From positions 2,702-28,140 of the forward strand of contig PBTU01000038.1 of assembly GCA_002729295.1 (NCBI GenBank): a DNA stretch of 25,439 bases, read 5' to 3'. Numbering within the stretch: the first letter of the stretch is position 1; every line of letters begins with the position of its first letter. Position numbers and translations under genes: made by a program. This DNA is from Verrucomicrobiales bacterium (GTDB taxonomy: Bacteria > Verrucomicrobiota > Verrucomicrobiia > Verrucomicrobiales > Akkermansiaceae). Below, piece after piece: positions 7,639-19,382 of the stretch. The notes under the pieces were generated by a model. The model worked only from the letters and a program-made list of their open reading frames with translations. It made no database searches and had not been told where the DNA came from.

Positions 7639-7866
7639 ATGTTCCAAAAAACCTTCAAATTCATCGGTGAGGTCAAAGCCGAGCTCCGCAAAGCATCTTG
7701 GCCCTGGGATCCCGATCCAAAAGTTCGTGGATTCAAGAAATTCAAGGAATTGATTGATTCAACTTTGGTCGTGCTTGTTGCCATCATTCTGCTCGCCGCC
7801 TACGTCAGCCTCTGGGATCTCATTCATACTCAGGCCGTAACATTTATTGGAGGTCTCGCTAAATAG
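7639..7866 (+). CDS. secE: protein translocase subunit SecE
   Basis: A 75-residue protein of the short, single-span SecE type. SecE clamps SecY in the inner-membrane translocon. The amphipathic N-terminal segment carries the family signature VKAELRKASWP (about residues 12-22), followed by a charged stretch (DPDPKVRGFKKFKEL). One membrane helix follows at about residues 43-65 (TLVVLVAIILLAAYVSLWDLI). The stretch between signature and helix is a little longer than in the most compact SecE proteins. The ATG at 7639 lies 25 nt after tRNA-Trp, so the mRNA 5' end is probably made by tRNA processing; no Shine-Dalgarno sequence is present. It is followed by nusG after 45 nt, the near-universal order. 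Confidence 0.95.
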   Translation: MFQKTFKFIGEVKAELRKASWPWDPDPKVRGFKKFKELIDSTLVVLVAIILLAAYVSLWDLIHTQAVTFIGGLAK

Positions 7867-7911
7867 GCTCCTTCGTCCCGTTCTACCTACCTCTCACTTT
7901 TTACTACTCTC

Positions 7912-8481
7912 ATGCCCACCATTCCCGCACCGAAAGATCAATGGTATGTGGTTCACGTTCTCTCCGGTCAGGAGCAGAAGGTGAAGAGCCGCATCGAGCG
8001 TCTCGTGGAATCCGAGGAGCTTGGCGACAAGATCTTCAATGTTCTTGTTCCCACCGAATTGGTCTCCGAAGTCCGTGCCGGTAAGAAGACCGAGAGTAAG
8101 AAGAAATTCTTCCCTGGGTATGTCATCATCAACATGCACCTTCTGCAGCCCAACAATGAGGTTGTCGAAGATACTTGGTATTTCATGCAGCAACTCGATG
8201 GAGCCATCGGATTTGCCGGAGCCAAGAGCCAGCCGATCCCGATGCGTGCTAAGGAAGTGGCCAGTATGCTCAGTCAGATCGAAGAGCGTGAAGGCAGTGT
8301 TCGTCCGTCCATCGAATTCGAAGTTGGCGATACCGTCAAGGTCTCCGACGGTCCCTTTGAAAGTCAAAACGGCATCGTGGAGGAAATTGACCCCGAAAAA
8401 GGCAAGCTCCGCGTTGCGGTTACTATTTTTGGTCGTTCCACCCCGGTGGAGCTCGAATACTGGCAGGTTGAGAAGGGCTAA
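7912..8481 (+). CDS. nusG: transcription termination/antitermination protein NusG
   Basis: A 189-residue protein with the two-domain NusG layout. The NGN domain (about 10-120) starts with QWYVVHVLSGQEQKVKSRIE and includes KKFFPGYVIINM, which contacts the RNA polymerase clamp. The C-terminal KOW domain (about 133-188) starts FEVGDTVKVSDGPFESQNG and binds Rho or ribosomal protein S10. NusG reduces pausing, couples transcription to translation and helps Rho. The ATG at 7912 follows a pyrimidine-rich stretch with no Shine-Dalgarno sequence. The stop is TAA at 8479-8481, 84 nt before rplK. Confidence 0.97.
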   Translation: MPTIPAPKDQWYVVHVLSGQEQKVKSRIERLVESEELGDKIFNVLVPTELVSEVRAGKKTESKKKFFPGYVIINMHLLQPNNEVVEDTWYFMQQLDGAIGFAGAKSQPIPMRAKEVASMLSQIEEREGSVRPSIEFEVGDTVKVSDGPFESQNGIVEEIDPEKGKLRVAVTIFGRSTPVELEYWQVEKG

Positions 8482-8565
8482 CTTGTTTCTTTCTTGACTT
8501 TATCTCAATAAAACCCACCAAACCTCTCCGCCCGCAGGGCAAAACTTTACCACTCACCTAATATC

Positions 8566-8991
8566 ATGGCTAAGGAAGTAAAATCCGTTCTCAAACTGCA
8601 AATTCAGGCAGGACAAGCAAATCCATCACCTCCCGTCGGTCCCGCACTGGGTCAGGCCGGGGTTAATATCATGGGTTTCTGTAAGGAATTCAACGCGGCG
8701 ACCCAGGCGTCTGCCGGAGATCTCCTTCCGACGATCATTACGGTTTATAGCGACAGCAGCTTCACTTTCGTTACCAAGCAGCCGCCCGCAGCGGTCCTTC
8801 TCAAGAAGGCTGCCGGACTTGCTTCCGGTTCCGGTGAACCCAACAAAGTTAAGGTTGGTACGCTATCACGTGCCAAGTTGATGGAAGTCGTCGACCGAAA
8901 GATCGTCGACCTCAACACCAATGACCCCGAGCAGGCCGCCAAGATTCTGGCTGGTACCGCCCGCCAGATGGGTCTCGAAATCGAAGCCTGA
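8566..8991 (+). CDS. rplK: 50S ribosomal protein L11
   Basis: A 141-residue L11 of standard length. It binds the GTPase-associated centre of 23S rRNA at the base of the L12 stalk and is needed for RelA activation. The proline-rich N-terminal motif (PSPPVGPALGQAGVNIMGF, about residues 21-39) and the C-terminal RNA-binding domain with KKAAGLASGSGEPNK are present. It ends with TGA, one of two confident genes here that do, evidence that UGA is an ordinary stop in this genome. A/C/T-rich leader without Shine-Dalgarno sequence. Confidence 0.97.
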   Translation: MAKEVKSVLKLQIQAGQANPSPPVGPALGQAGVNIMGFCKEFNAATQASAGDLLPTIITVYSDSSFTFVTKQPPAAVLLKKAAGLASGSGEPNKVKVGTLSRAKLMEVVDRKIVDLNTNDPEQAAKILAGTARQMGLEIEA

Positions 8992-9083
8992 ATTTAATCT
9001 CGCCCAACTCTGAAAAGAGGAGGGCAATCAAATAGCAGGAGGGTGGTTTTAATAGGCCATCCGATCGCACTGCCAAAAAGACA

Positions 9084-9785
9084 ATGAGTAATAAAAGAAG
9101 TAAACGTTATGCGAAGGCCGCAGCCCTCGTCGAAGAAGGAGAAAAATACTCCCTTGCAGACGCTGCCGCTCTTCTCAAAAAGTTCCCTGCGCCCAAGTTC
9201 GACGGAACGGTCACAATCTCTGCCAATCTCGGCGTAGATCCTCGTAAAAGCGACCAGATGGTCCGCGGAAGTGTGGCTCTGCCCCACGGAACCGGTAAGA
9301 CTGTTCGCGTGATCGTATTCGCCCAGGGCGATGCGGCCAAGGCTGCTGAAGAGGCTGGCGCTGATGAAGTGGGATTTGAAGATCTCATCAAGAAGGTACA
9401 AGGTGGATACGTTGATTTCGACGCGGCCATCGCTACTCCTGACGCCATGACGGAGGTGCGTAAGGTTGCTCGGGTTCTCGGACCCCGCGGCCTCATGCCT
9501 AACCCAAAGACTGGAACTGTAACCAATGATACCGCCAAGGCTGTCAATGCGGTTAAGGCCGGTCGTATCGACTATAAGATCGACAAGAACGCCAATATCG
9601 CTGCCTCCGTTGGGAAGGCTTCCTTCTCTGAAGAGCAGATTGTCGAAAATGCCGGTGCTCTCATCGAGAGTCTCGTGAAAGCCAAACCCGCTTCCGCGAA
9701 GGGCAACTACATCGAAAATATCACCATTTCCTCATCGATGCTCCCTGGATTGAGCCTCGATCCATCCATTTATACCACGTCTTAA
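9084..9785 (+). CDS. rplA: 50S ribosomal protein L1
   Basis: A 233-residue L1 protein, which forms the mobile L1 stalk that assists release of deacylated tRNA from the E site. In many bacteria it also represses its own rplK-rplA mRNA. Recognisable stretches include KRYAKAAALVE near the N-terminus, LGVDPRKSDQMVRGSV, GPRGLMPNPKTGTV (the family signature in the second domain) and the C-terminal KGNYIENITISSSM. The gap to rplK is 92 nt, and rplJ starts 9 nt after the stop. The start at 9084 has an A-rich leader (CCAAAAAGACA) and no Shine-Dalgarno sequence. Confidence 0.97.
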   Translation: MSNKRSKRYAKAAALVEEGEKYSLADAAALLKKFPAPKFDGTVTISANLGVDPRKSDQMVRGSVALPHGTGKTVRVIVFAQGDAAKAAEEAGADEVGFEDLIKKVQGGYVDFDAAIATPDAMTEVRKVARVLGPRGLMPNPKTGTVTNDTAKAVNAVKAGRIDYKIDKNANIAASVGKASFSEEQIVENAGALIESLVKAKPASAKGNYIENITISSSMLPGLSLDPSIYTTS

Positions 9786-9794
9786 TCTACCGCC

Positions 9795-10307
9795 ATGAAC
9801 CCAGATAAAAAATATATTCTCGATGAAATCAAGGAGCGCGTGAACGTGTCTCCCTTCGTCTTGGTAGTGGACTACACCGGAGTGACTGTTCCTGAGTTTG
9901 ACGAACTCCGCGGTCGCCTTTCTGAAGCCGGAGCCGAGTGTCACGTTGCCAAGAATACCTTCATGAAGCGTGTTCTCGCCGACGCCGGACTTCCTGACCT
10001 TAGCGAAAGCCTTGTAGGACAGACCGCCTTCATCACCGGAGATTCCGATGTATGTGGTGTGGCCAAAGCTGTTGCCAACTTCACCAAGGAGTTCAATAAG
10101 CCCGAAATCAAGGCTGGAATCCTTGATGGATCGGTTCTTGAATCCGCCCAAGTTACCGCACTTGCGAGTCTTCCTTCACGGGAAGTCATGCTTGGAATGC
10201 TTCTCTCGACTATCAACGCGCCGGCAACCAAGTTGCTTCGTACAATCAACGAGCCCGCTGGATCGCTGGCCCGTGTCATCAAAGCCAAATTCCCGAACGA
10301 AGGCTAA
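9795..10307 (+). CDS. rplJ: 50S ribosomal protein L10
   Basis: A 170-residue L10 that anchors L7/L12 dimers on the ribosome. It starts MNPDKKYILDEIKERV and contains VVDYTGVTVPEFDELRGRL and AKNTFMKRVLAD in the rRNA-binding domain. It ends in a C-terminal helix (TKLLRTINEPAGSLARVIKA) that would hold the L12 dimers. It starts only 9 nt after rplA. The long L10 leader found before rplJ in enterobacteria, where L10 represses its own translation, therefore cannot exist as a separate intergenic element here. Confidence 0.97.
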   Translation: MNPDKKYILDEIKERVNVSPFVLVVDYTGVTVPEFDELRGRLSEAGAECHVAKNTFMKRVLADAGLPDLSESLVGQTAFITGDSDVCGVAKAVANFTKEFNKPEIKAGILDGSVLESAQVTALASLPSREVMLGMLLSTINAPATKLLRTINEPAGSLARVIKAKFPNEG

Positions 10308-10392
10308 ACTCAACAAATTTGAACGGATGGTTTTCCGGTCGGCGATTTATCGAAGAGCGGAATTCCTGAATAACAAAACTGGTTCCTCGTCG

Positions 10393-10410
10393 ATCTTACG
10401 GCAGTGAGAT
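10393..10410 (+). promoter_or_regulatory. leader hairpin between rplJ and rplL
   Basis: Within the 151-nt rplJ-rplL gap, ATCTTAC (10393-10399) pairs with GTGAGAT (10404-10410) around a GGCA tetraloop, with one G-U pair. It ends 48 nt before the rplL start. L7/L12 is made in several-fold excess over L10, so an mRNA processing or translational element in this gap would make sense; the function is inferred from place only. Confidence 0.35.
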
Positions 10411-10458
10411 TGAAATGTTTAAAAGCCTTGAACGCGACGACACCGACAAAACAATACA

Positions 10459-10836
10459 ATGTCAGACATTACAAAATTAGCAGAAGAGCTCGGTAAGCTT
10501 TCCGTTTTGGAAGCAGCCGAATTGGTTAAGAACCTTGAAGAAGAGTGGGGCGTTTCCGCCGCTGCTCCAGTTGCAGCAGTCGCAGCCGGCCCAGCCGCTG
10601 ACGCAGCTCCAGCTGAAGAGAAGACTGAATTCGACGTGATTCTCGCAGAAGCCGGTGGCAACAAGATTGCTGTGATTAAGGCTGTTCGCGGAGTTGCTTC
10701 CGGTCTCGGTCTTGCCGAAGCCAAGAAGCTTGTTGAATCAGCTCCTACTGCTATCGCCGAAGGCCTTGCCAAGGATGCTGCTGAGGAAGCCAAAAAAGCT
10801 CTCGAAGAAGCAGGCGCCAAAGTCGAGCTCAAGTAG
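10459..10836 (+). CDS. rplL: 50S ribosomal protein L7/L12
   Basis: A 125-residue acidic stalk protein that recruits translation GTPases such as EF-Tu. The N-terminal dimerisation and L10-binding segment (about 1-32, DITKLAEELGKLSVLEAAEL) is followed by an Ala/Pro-rich hinge (about 35-55, SAAAPVAAVAAGPAADAAPA). The C-terminal domain (FDVILAEAGGNKIAVIKAVR, KKLVESAPTAIAEGLAKD) completes the usual layout and length. The A/C-rich leader has no Shine-Dalgarno sequence. Confidence 0.98.
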   Translation: MSDITKLAEELGKLSVLEAAELVKNLEEEWGVSAAAPVAAVAAGPAADAAPAEEKTEFDVILAEAGGNKIAVIKAVRGVASGLGLAEAKKLVESAPTAIAEGLAKDAAEEAKKALEEAGAKVELK

Positions 10837-10839
10837 TCC

Positions 10840-10891
10840 CTCCGGATTTCACCCCAGTCCCGGTTTCGACCGGGATTGGGCCCGGCCGGAG
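10840..10891 (+). terminator. UUCG-capped hairpin in the rplL-rpoB gap (attenuator or processing site candidate)
   Basis: A 12-bp stem (10853-10864 with 10869-10880, one G-U pair) is capped by a UUCG tetraloop. It is framed by an outer 6-bp CTCCGG/CCGGAG pairing (10840-10845 with 10886-10891), so the element begins 3 nt after the rplL stop. There is no U tract. In E. coli a partial terminator and an RNase III site lie in the same gap and lower rpoBC expression relative to the ribosomal genes. This element is in the equivalent place and is likely to do a similar job, but that is inference. Confidence 0.6.
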
Positions 10892-10984
10892 ATCAGCCCG
10901 TTTCACCACCTGAAATCAGCTGCTCTCCGTTCGTGCCCGCTCACCGCACACAAACGGAATTGCAATTCCAAACCAAAAAATCTA

Positions 10985-11009
10985 ACACCGGTCCCTGTGG
11001 GTCCGGTGT
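10985..11009 (+). promoter_or_regulatory. hairpin directly upstream of rpoB
   Basis: ACACCGG (10985-10991) pairs with CCGGTGT (11003-11009). After a T-T mismatch, CCC/GGG pair around a TGT loop. The right arm ends 21 nt before the rpoB ATG, so the structure would sit at the edge of the ribosome footprint and may modulate initiation or stabilise a processed 5' end. Confidence 0.45.
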
Positions 11010-11030
11010 AAATTCCATCCGGATTACACT

Positions 11031-14900
<3,870 letters not shown>

Positions 14901-14945
14901 ATCCAACCTAGAGAACATAAAATCCAAACTACTTAAACTGATCTC

Positions 14946-17900
14946 ATGAGTGTTGAAACTAATCTTCGCGAACTTTACGGAGTGGATACCAAGCCGGATC
15001 CCTTCGACCAGGTCTCCATTACCGTTGCCAATCCCGAGACCATCCGGTCTTGGTCCCATGGCGAGGTTCTCAATCCTGAAACTATCAACTACCGGACATT
15101 CAAGCCGGAAAAAGGCGGGCTCTTTTGCGAGCGGATCTTCGGACCGACCCGCGACTGGGAGTGTGCCTGCGGAAAATACAAGCGTATCAAACACAAGGGC
15201 ATCGTCTGTGACCGTTGTGGTGTTGAGGTGACCCTCTCTCGGGTTCGTCGTGAGCGCATGGGTCACATCGACCTCGCTGTTCCGGTCTCCCACATTTGGT
15301 TTTACAAGTGCATGCCTTCCCGTATCGGTCTTGTCCTCGACATGACCGCGCGTGAACTTGAGCGTGTTATTTACTATGAGGACTACCTCGTCACCGAGCC
15401 TGGTAAGACTCCTCTTGAGGCTGGCCAGCTCCTCACTGAGAATGAACTCCGTGACGCCGAGGAAGACTATGGTGACGAAGCCTTCCGCGCCGGAATGGGT
15501 GCCGAGGCGATTCGTGATCTCCTGAGCCAGACCGACCTTGAAAAGCTTATTGTTGAGCTTGAAGAGGCCATGGAAGCGACTCGTTCGAAGCAGAACCGCA
15601 AGAAGCTGGCTAAGCGCCTCAAGCTCACCCGCGGGTTCCTCTACTCGAACACGCGTCCCGAATGGATGATCATGACGGTTCTTCCTGTCATTCCTCCCGA
15701 CCTTCGTCCTCTGGTGCCTTTGGAAGGTGGCCGCTTTGCGACTTCCGACCTGAATGATCTCTATCGCCGTGTCATTAACCGGAACAATCGTCTCCGCAAC
15801 TTGATGCAGTTGAAGACTCCTGAAGTCATTATCCGAAACGAGAAGCGCATGCTACAGGAAGCAGTTGATGCCCTTTTCGACAACGGACGGCACGGACGTG
15901 CCGTGACCGGGGCCGGCAACCGTGCTCTTAAGTCGCTTTCCGACATGCTTAAGGGTAAGGGCGGACGTTTCCGTCAGAATCTCCTTGGTAAGCGCGTGGA
16001 CTACTCAGGTCGTTCCGTGATCGTTATTGGACCTGAGCTCAAGCTCAACCAGTGCGGACTTCCCAAGAAGATGGCGCTGACACTTTTCGAGCCATTCATC
16101 ATCCGTCGTCTGAAAGAACTGGGCTACTGCCATACTGTTCGTTCAGCCAAGAAGATGATCGACCGCAAGACTACCGAAGTCTGGGACATTCTTGCTGAAG
16201 TGACCAAAGGCCATCCGGTGATGCTGAATCGCGCGCCGACCCTTCACCGCTTGTCCATCCAAGCTTTCGAGCCCGTCCTGATTGAGGGATCTGCTATTCG
16301 TTTGCATCCGTTGACTTGCGGAGCTTATAATGCTGACTTCGATGGTGACCAGATGGCGGTGCACGTGCCACTTTCGGTCGAATCTCAGATGGAGTGTCGC
16401 CAGCTTATGCTTGCGACCAATAACATCTTCTCCCCAGCATCCGGACGTCCCGTGATTACTCCTTCGCAGGATATTATTCTTGGAACTTACTACCTCACCT
16501 GGGCCCGAGTTCGCACACCTAAGGAGATCGAAAAGCAAGGTCACTTGAGCCTCTTTGAAAACACCACGGAAGTGGAGTTCGCGATCGCCAACCGCAAGGT
16601 GGACTACCACCAGTGTATCCGCGTGCGTAATCCGGACTACGGTAAGGATACTGTCTTTGGTGACAAGGAAGCCAAGATTCTCGAAACCACTCCCGGTCGT
16701 GTTCGCTTCAACGAGATCTGGCCCGAAGGAGTTGGCTTCATCAATAATAATGTCGGCAAAGGACAAATCGGAGACATCATTTGGCGCTGCTATCAGTGTG
16801 CCGGTGGTCCCGAGACTGTAAAGACCATGGATCGCTTGAAGTCACTTGGCTTTGCTGAAGCGACTCGTTCCGGTTGTTCCATTGGTATCGTCGATATGGT
16901 GATTCCCGAGGAGAAGCCCGAGGAACTCAAGAAGGCTTACGCTGAGATTGAGACTGTTTCCAAGCATTACCGTAATGGTGTCATCACCGATGGTGAGCGC
17001 TATCAGAAGGTAGTCGACGTTTGGACCCGTGCCTCCGACAACATCGCGAATGCTCTCTATCGTAAGCTTGAATATAATGAAGGTTCCGAGAAAGCCAACC
17101 CGCTCTTCATGATGGTTGACTCCGGTGCTCGTGGTAACAAGAACCAGATTAAGCAGCTCTCCGGAATGCGTGGTTTGATGGCCAAACCGTCGGGAGAGAT
17201 TATCGAACGCCCCATTACTTCGAACTTCCGTGAAGGCCTTTCGGTGTTGGAGTACTTCATCTCCACTCACGGAGCGCGTAAAGGTCTCGCCGATACCGCT
17301 CTTAAGACTGCGGACTCCGGATACATGACCCGTAAGTTGGTTGATGTCTCCCAGGACGTGATCATCACCGAACCCGATTGCGGCACCGTAAAAGGGATCA
17401 CTGTTCACGCGATTTACTCGGGTGACGAGGAAGCCGCTTCACTGCAGTCCCGTATCTTTGGCCGTTCTTCCTGCGAGAAGATTGTTGATCCTGTCACTGG
17501 GAAAACTATTGTTAAGATTGGTCAGTTGATGGATGAAGAAATTTCTAAAGCCGTCGAGAACGTCGGTCACGAGCGTCTCAAGATTCGCTCTCCGCTTACT
17601 TGCGAATCCGAACGTGGATGTTGCCAAACTTGTTATGGCCTCAATCTAGCGACCGGAAGCCTTGGTAAGATCGGTGAAGCTGTCGGGATCATTGCCGCCC
17701 AGTCGATTGGTGAGCCCGGAACGCAGCTCACGATGCGGACATTCCACTCCGGTGGTGTGGCCATCGGTGCCAGTAAGCAGCCCGAGGTGAAGTCCAAGAG
17801 CAAGGGTGTCATGTATTTCAAAGATCTTCGCACTGTTGAAGACGTCGAAGGAAACCACGTTGTTCTTAACAAAGGTGGTTCCATCCTCGTCCGCGATGCC

Positions 17901-19133
17901 GATGGTCTTGAACTCGAATCCTACAATGTTGTGATCGGTTCCTTCATTACTGTCGGAGATGGCGGAAACGTGAAGAAGGGTCAGAAGATTCTGACTTGGG
18001 ATCCACACTCTGTCCCCATCATTGCTGAAAGCGGTGGTAAGGTTGAGTTCCGCGACATGATTTCTGGAATCACCGTGCAGTCTGAAACAGACAAGCAGAC
18101 CGGCAAAAAGGGGATGACTGTAACAGAGCACAAAGAAGACCTTCACCCGCAGGTTGTTATCGTTAATGCCAAGTCTGGTGATGTTCTTCATAGCTACTCG
18201 ATTCCAGTGGGTGCCCGCCTCGCGGTGAAGGATAAGCAGAAGATCGCTGGCGGAACGCAGCTTGCACGAACTCCACGTAAAGTTGCCAAAACCGGTGACA
18301 TCACCGGCGGTCTTCCTCGGGTTGCCGAACTCTTCGAAGCTCGTCGTCCCAAAGACGCCTGTGTCATTGCCAAGCTCGACGGTGAAATCTCCTTTGGAGG
18401 CACTGTCCGCGGTAAGCGTAAGGTCATCGTGACTCACCTCGAATCCGGCGAAACCGCTGATCACCTTGTTCCAATGGGCAAGCATATGATTGTTGGTGAA
18501 GGGGATACGGTGTTGCGTGGTGATCAGATTACCGAGGGACCTGTTGCTCCGGAAGACCTTCTTGAGGCATGCGGACCGCAGGCGCTGCAGGAGCACCTCA
18601 ATAATGAGGTTCAGACCGTTTACCGTTCGCAGGGTGTGGAGATTAATGATAAGCACATTGAGATCATCATCCGTCAAATGCTTCGCAAGGTGAAGATCAC
18701 TGAGCCGGGCGATACCGAATTCCTTTGGGGTGACCAGATTGAGAAGACGACCTTTAATGCCGAAAACAAGCGTGTCACCTCAGAAGGTGGTAAACCTGCC
18801 GAAGCTGAGCCCGTTCTCCTCGGAATCACCAAGGCCTCGATTGAGACGGAATCCTTCATCTCGGCTGCGTCCTTCCAGGACACCACCCGTGTGCTGACTG
18901 ATGCCGCGACTCTCGGTAAGATTGATACTCTCCGCGGATTCAAGGAGAACGTCATTCTCGGACACCTCATCCCAGCTGGAACCGGGTTCCCTGTTCACAA
19001 GAGCTCAGACTTCGAAATGACCGTGGAAGAGCCTGAGCCTGTGAGGGAAGACCCCGAAACACCTGAAGGTGATGAGATTACTCCTCCGTCGGAACTTGCT
19101 GATACCCCTCCCGCCGAAGCGTCAGGTGAGTAA
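14946..19133 (+). CDS. rpoC: DNA-directed RNA polymerase subunit beta'
   Basis: A 1395-residue RpoC. The N-terminal zinc ribbon has Cys73, Cys75, Cys88 and Cys91 (CACGKYKRIK, then VCDRCG). The catalytic loop NADFDGDQM carries the Mg-binding Asp464, Asp466 and Asp468. The second zinc site is in CESERGCCQTCYG, and the trigger-loop region follows as GEAVGIIAAQSIGEPGTQLT and MRTFHSGG. The last 40 or so residues form an acidic, proline-rich tail (EEPEPVREDPETPEGDE) of a kind that varies between phyla. The start is ATG at 14946 with no Shine-Dalgarno sequence. The gene closes the operon and is followed within 20 nt by a strong terminator. Confidence 0.99.
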   Translation: MSVETNLRELYGVDTKPDPFDQVSITVANPETIRSWSHGEVLNPETINYRTFKPEKGGLFCERIFGPTRDWECACGKYKRIKHKGIVCDRCGVEVTLSRVRRERMGHIDLAVPVSHIWFYKCMPSRIGLVLDMTARELERVIYYEDYLVTEPGKTPLEAGQLLTENELRDAEEDYGDEAFRAGMGAEAIRDLLSQTDLEKLIVELEEAMEATRSKQNRKKLAKRLKLTRGFLYSNTRPEWMIMTVLPVIPPDLRPLVPLEGGRFATSDLNDLYRRVINRNNRLRNLMQLKTPEVIIRNEKRMLQEAVDALFDNGRHGRAVTGAGNRALKSLSDMLKGKGGRFRQNLLGKRVDYSGRSVIVIGPELKLNQCGLPKKMALTLFEPFIIRRLKELGYCHTVRSAKKMIDRKTTEVWDILAEVTKGHPVMLNRAPTLHRLSIQAFEPVLIEGSAIRLHPLTCGAYNADFDGDQMAVHVPLSVESQMECRQLMLATNNIFSPASGRPVITPSQDIILGTYYLTWARVRTPKEIEKQGHLSLFENTTEVEFAIANRKVDYHQCIRVRNPDYGKDTVFGDKEAKILETTPGRVRFNEIWPEGVGFINNNVGKGQIGDIIWRCYQCAGGPETVKTMDRLKSLGFAEATRSGCSIGIVDMVIPEEKPEELKKAYAEIETVSKHYRNGVITDGERYQKVVDVWTRASDNIANALYRKLEYNEGSEKANPLFMMVDSGARGNKNQIKQLSGMRGLMAKPSGEIIERPITSNFREGLSVLEYFISTHGARKGLADTALKTADSGYMTRKLVDVSQDVIITEPDCGTVKGITVHAIYSGDEEAASLQSRIFGRSSCEKIVDPVTGKTIVKIGQLMDEEISKAVENVGHERLKIRSPLTCESERGCCQTCYGLNLATGSLGKIGEAVGIIAAQSIGEPGTQLTMRTFHSGGVAIGASKQPEVKSKSKGVMYFKDLRTVEDVEGNHVVLNKGGSILVRDADGLELESYNVVIGSFITVGDGGNVKKGQKILTWDPHSVPIIAESGGKVEFRDMISGITVQSETDKQTGKKGMTVTEHKEDLHPQVVIVNAKSGDVLHSYSIPVGARLAVKDKQKIAGGTQLARTPRKVAKTGDITGGLPRVAELFEARRPKDACVIAKLDGEISFGGTVRGKRKVIVTHLESGETADHLVPMGKHMIVGEGDTVLRGDQITEGPVAPEDLLEACGPQALQEHLNNEVQTVYRSQGVEINDKHIEIIIRQMLRKVKITEPGDTEFLWGDQIEKTTFNAENKRVTSEGGKPAEAEPVLLGITKASIETESFISAASFQDTTRVLTDAATLGKIDTLRGFKENVILGHLIPAGTGFPVHKSSDFEMTVEEPEPVREDPETPEGDEITPPSELADTPPAEASGE

Positions 19134-19153
19134 GATCAGCCTCTAAGAATTAC

Positions 19154-19192
19154 AAAGCCCCGGTGAGTGTAAACTCCCGGGGCTTTTTCTTT
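19154..19192 (+). terminator. intrinsic terminator of the rplKAJL-rpoBC operon
   Basis: AAAGCCCCGG (19154-19163) pairs with CCGGGGCTTT (19177-19186). After a bulged T, GAGT/ACTC extend the stem around a GTAA loop, and a T5 run (19184-19188) with further Ts follows. It begins 20 nt after the rpoC stop and is the clearest Rho-independent terminator on this strand. Confidence 0.93.
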
Positions 19193-19312
19193 GGAGAGTG
19201 AATTGAGGAAATCTCTGGATCGATCAAATTGGCGTGGGCGATGACAAGTTTTCCCATCATGGCGGTGAGAGGGGGTTGGTCAGAGCGCTGGAACGAGGGT
19301 GCGGTTAACGTC

Positions 19313-19371
19313 TTTAGTTCCTCCAATCAGGCCCCTACTTTTTAGTTGTGTAGCACAATTTAGGAACTAAA
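19313..19371. repeat. inverted repeat upstream of the lipoprotein gene
   Basis: TTTAGTTCCT (19313-19322) and its exact reverse complement AGGAACTAAA (19362-19371) are separated by 39 nt. A third, partial copy TTTAGTTG lies between them (about 19341-19348). The right arm ends 11 nt before the lipoprotein ATG. It could be an operator or a leader stem-loop. The rest of the 249-nt gap after rpoC holds no gene I can support. Confidence 0.45.
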
Positions 19372-19382
19372 CTTTCAGGTTC

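Noticed and set aside
17646..18677. 343-codon minus-strand open frame
   Set aside because: Antisense shadow of rpoC with no recognisable domain or start context.
19150..19260. 36-codon minus-strand frame starting MMGKLVIAHANLID
   Set aside because: It runs through the rpoC terminator, has no supporting context and is short enough to be chance.
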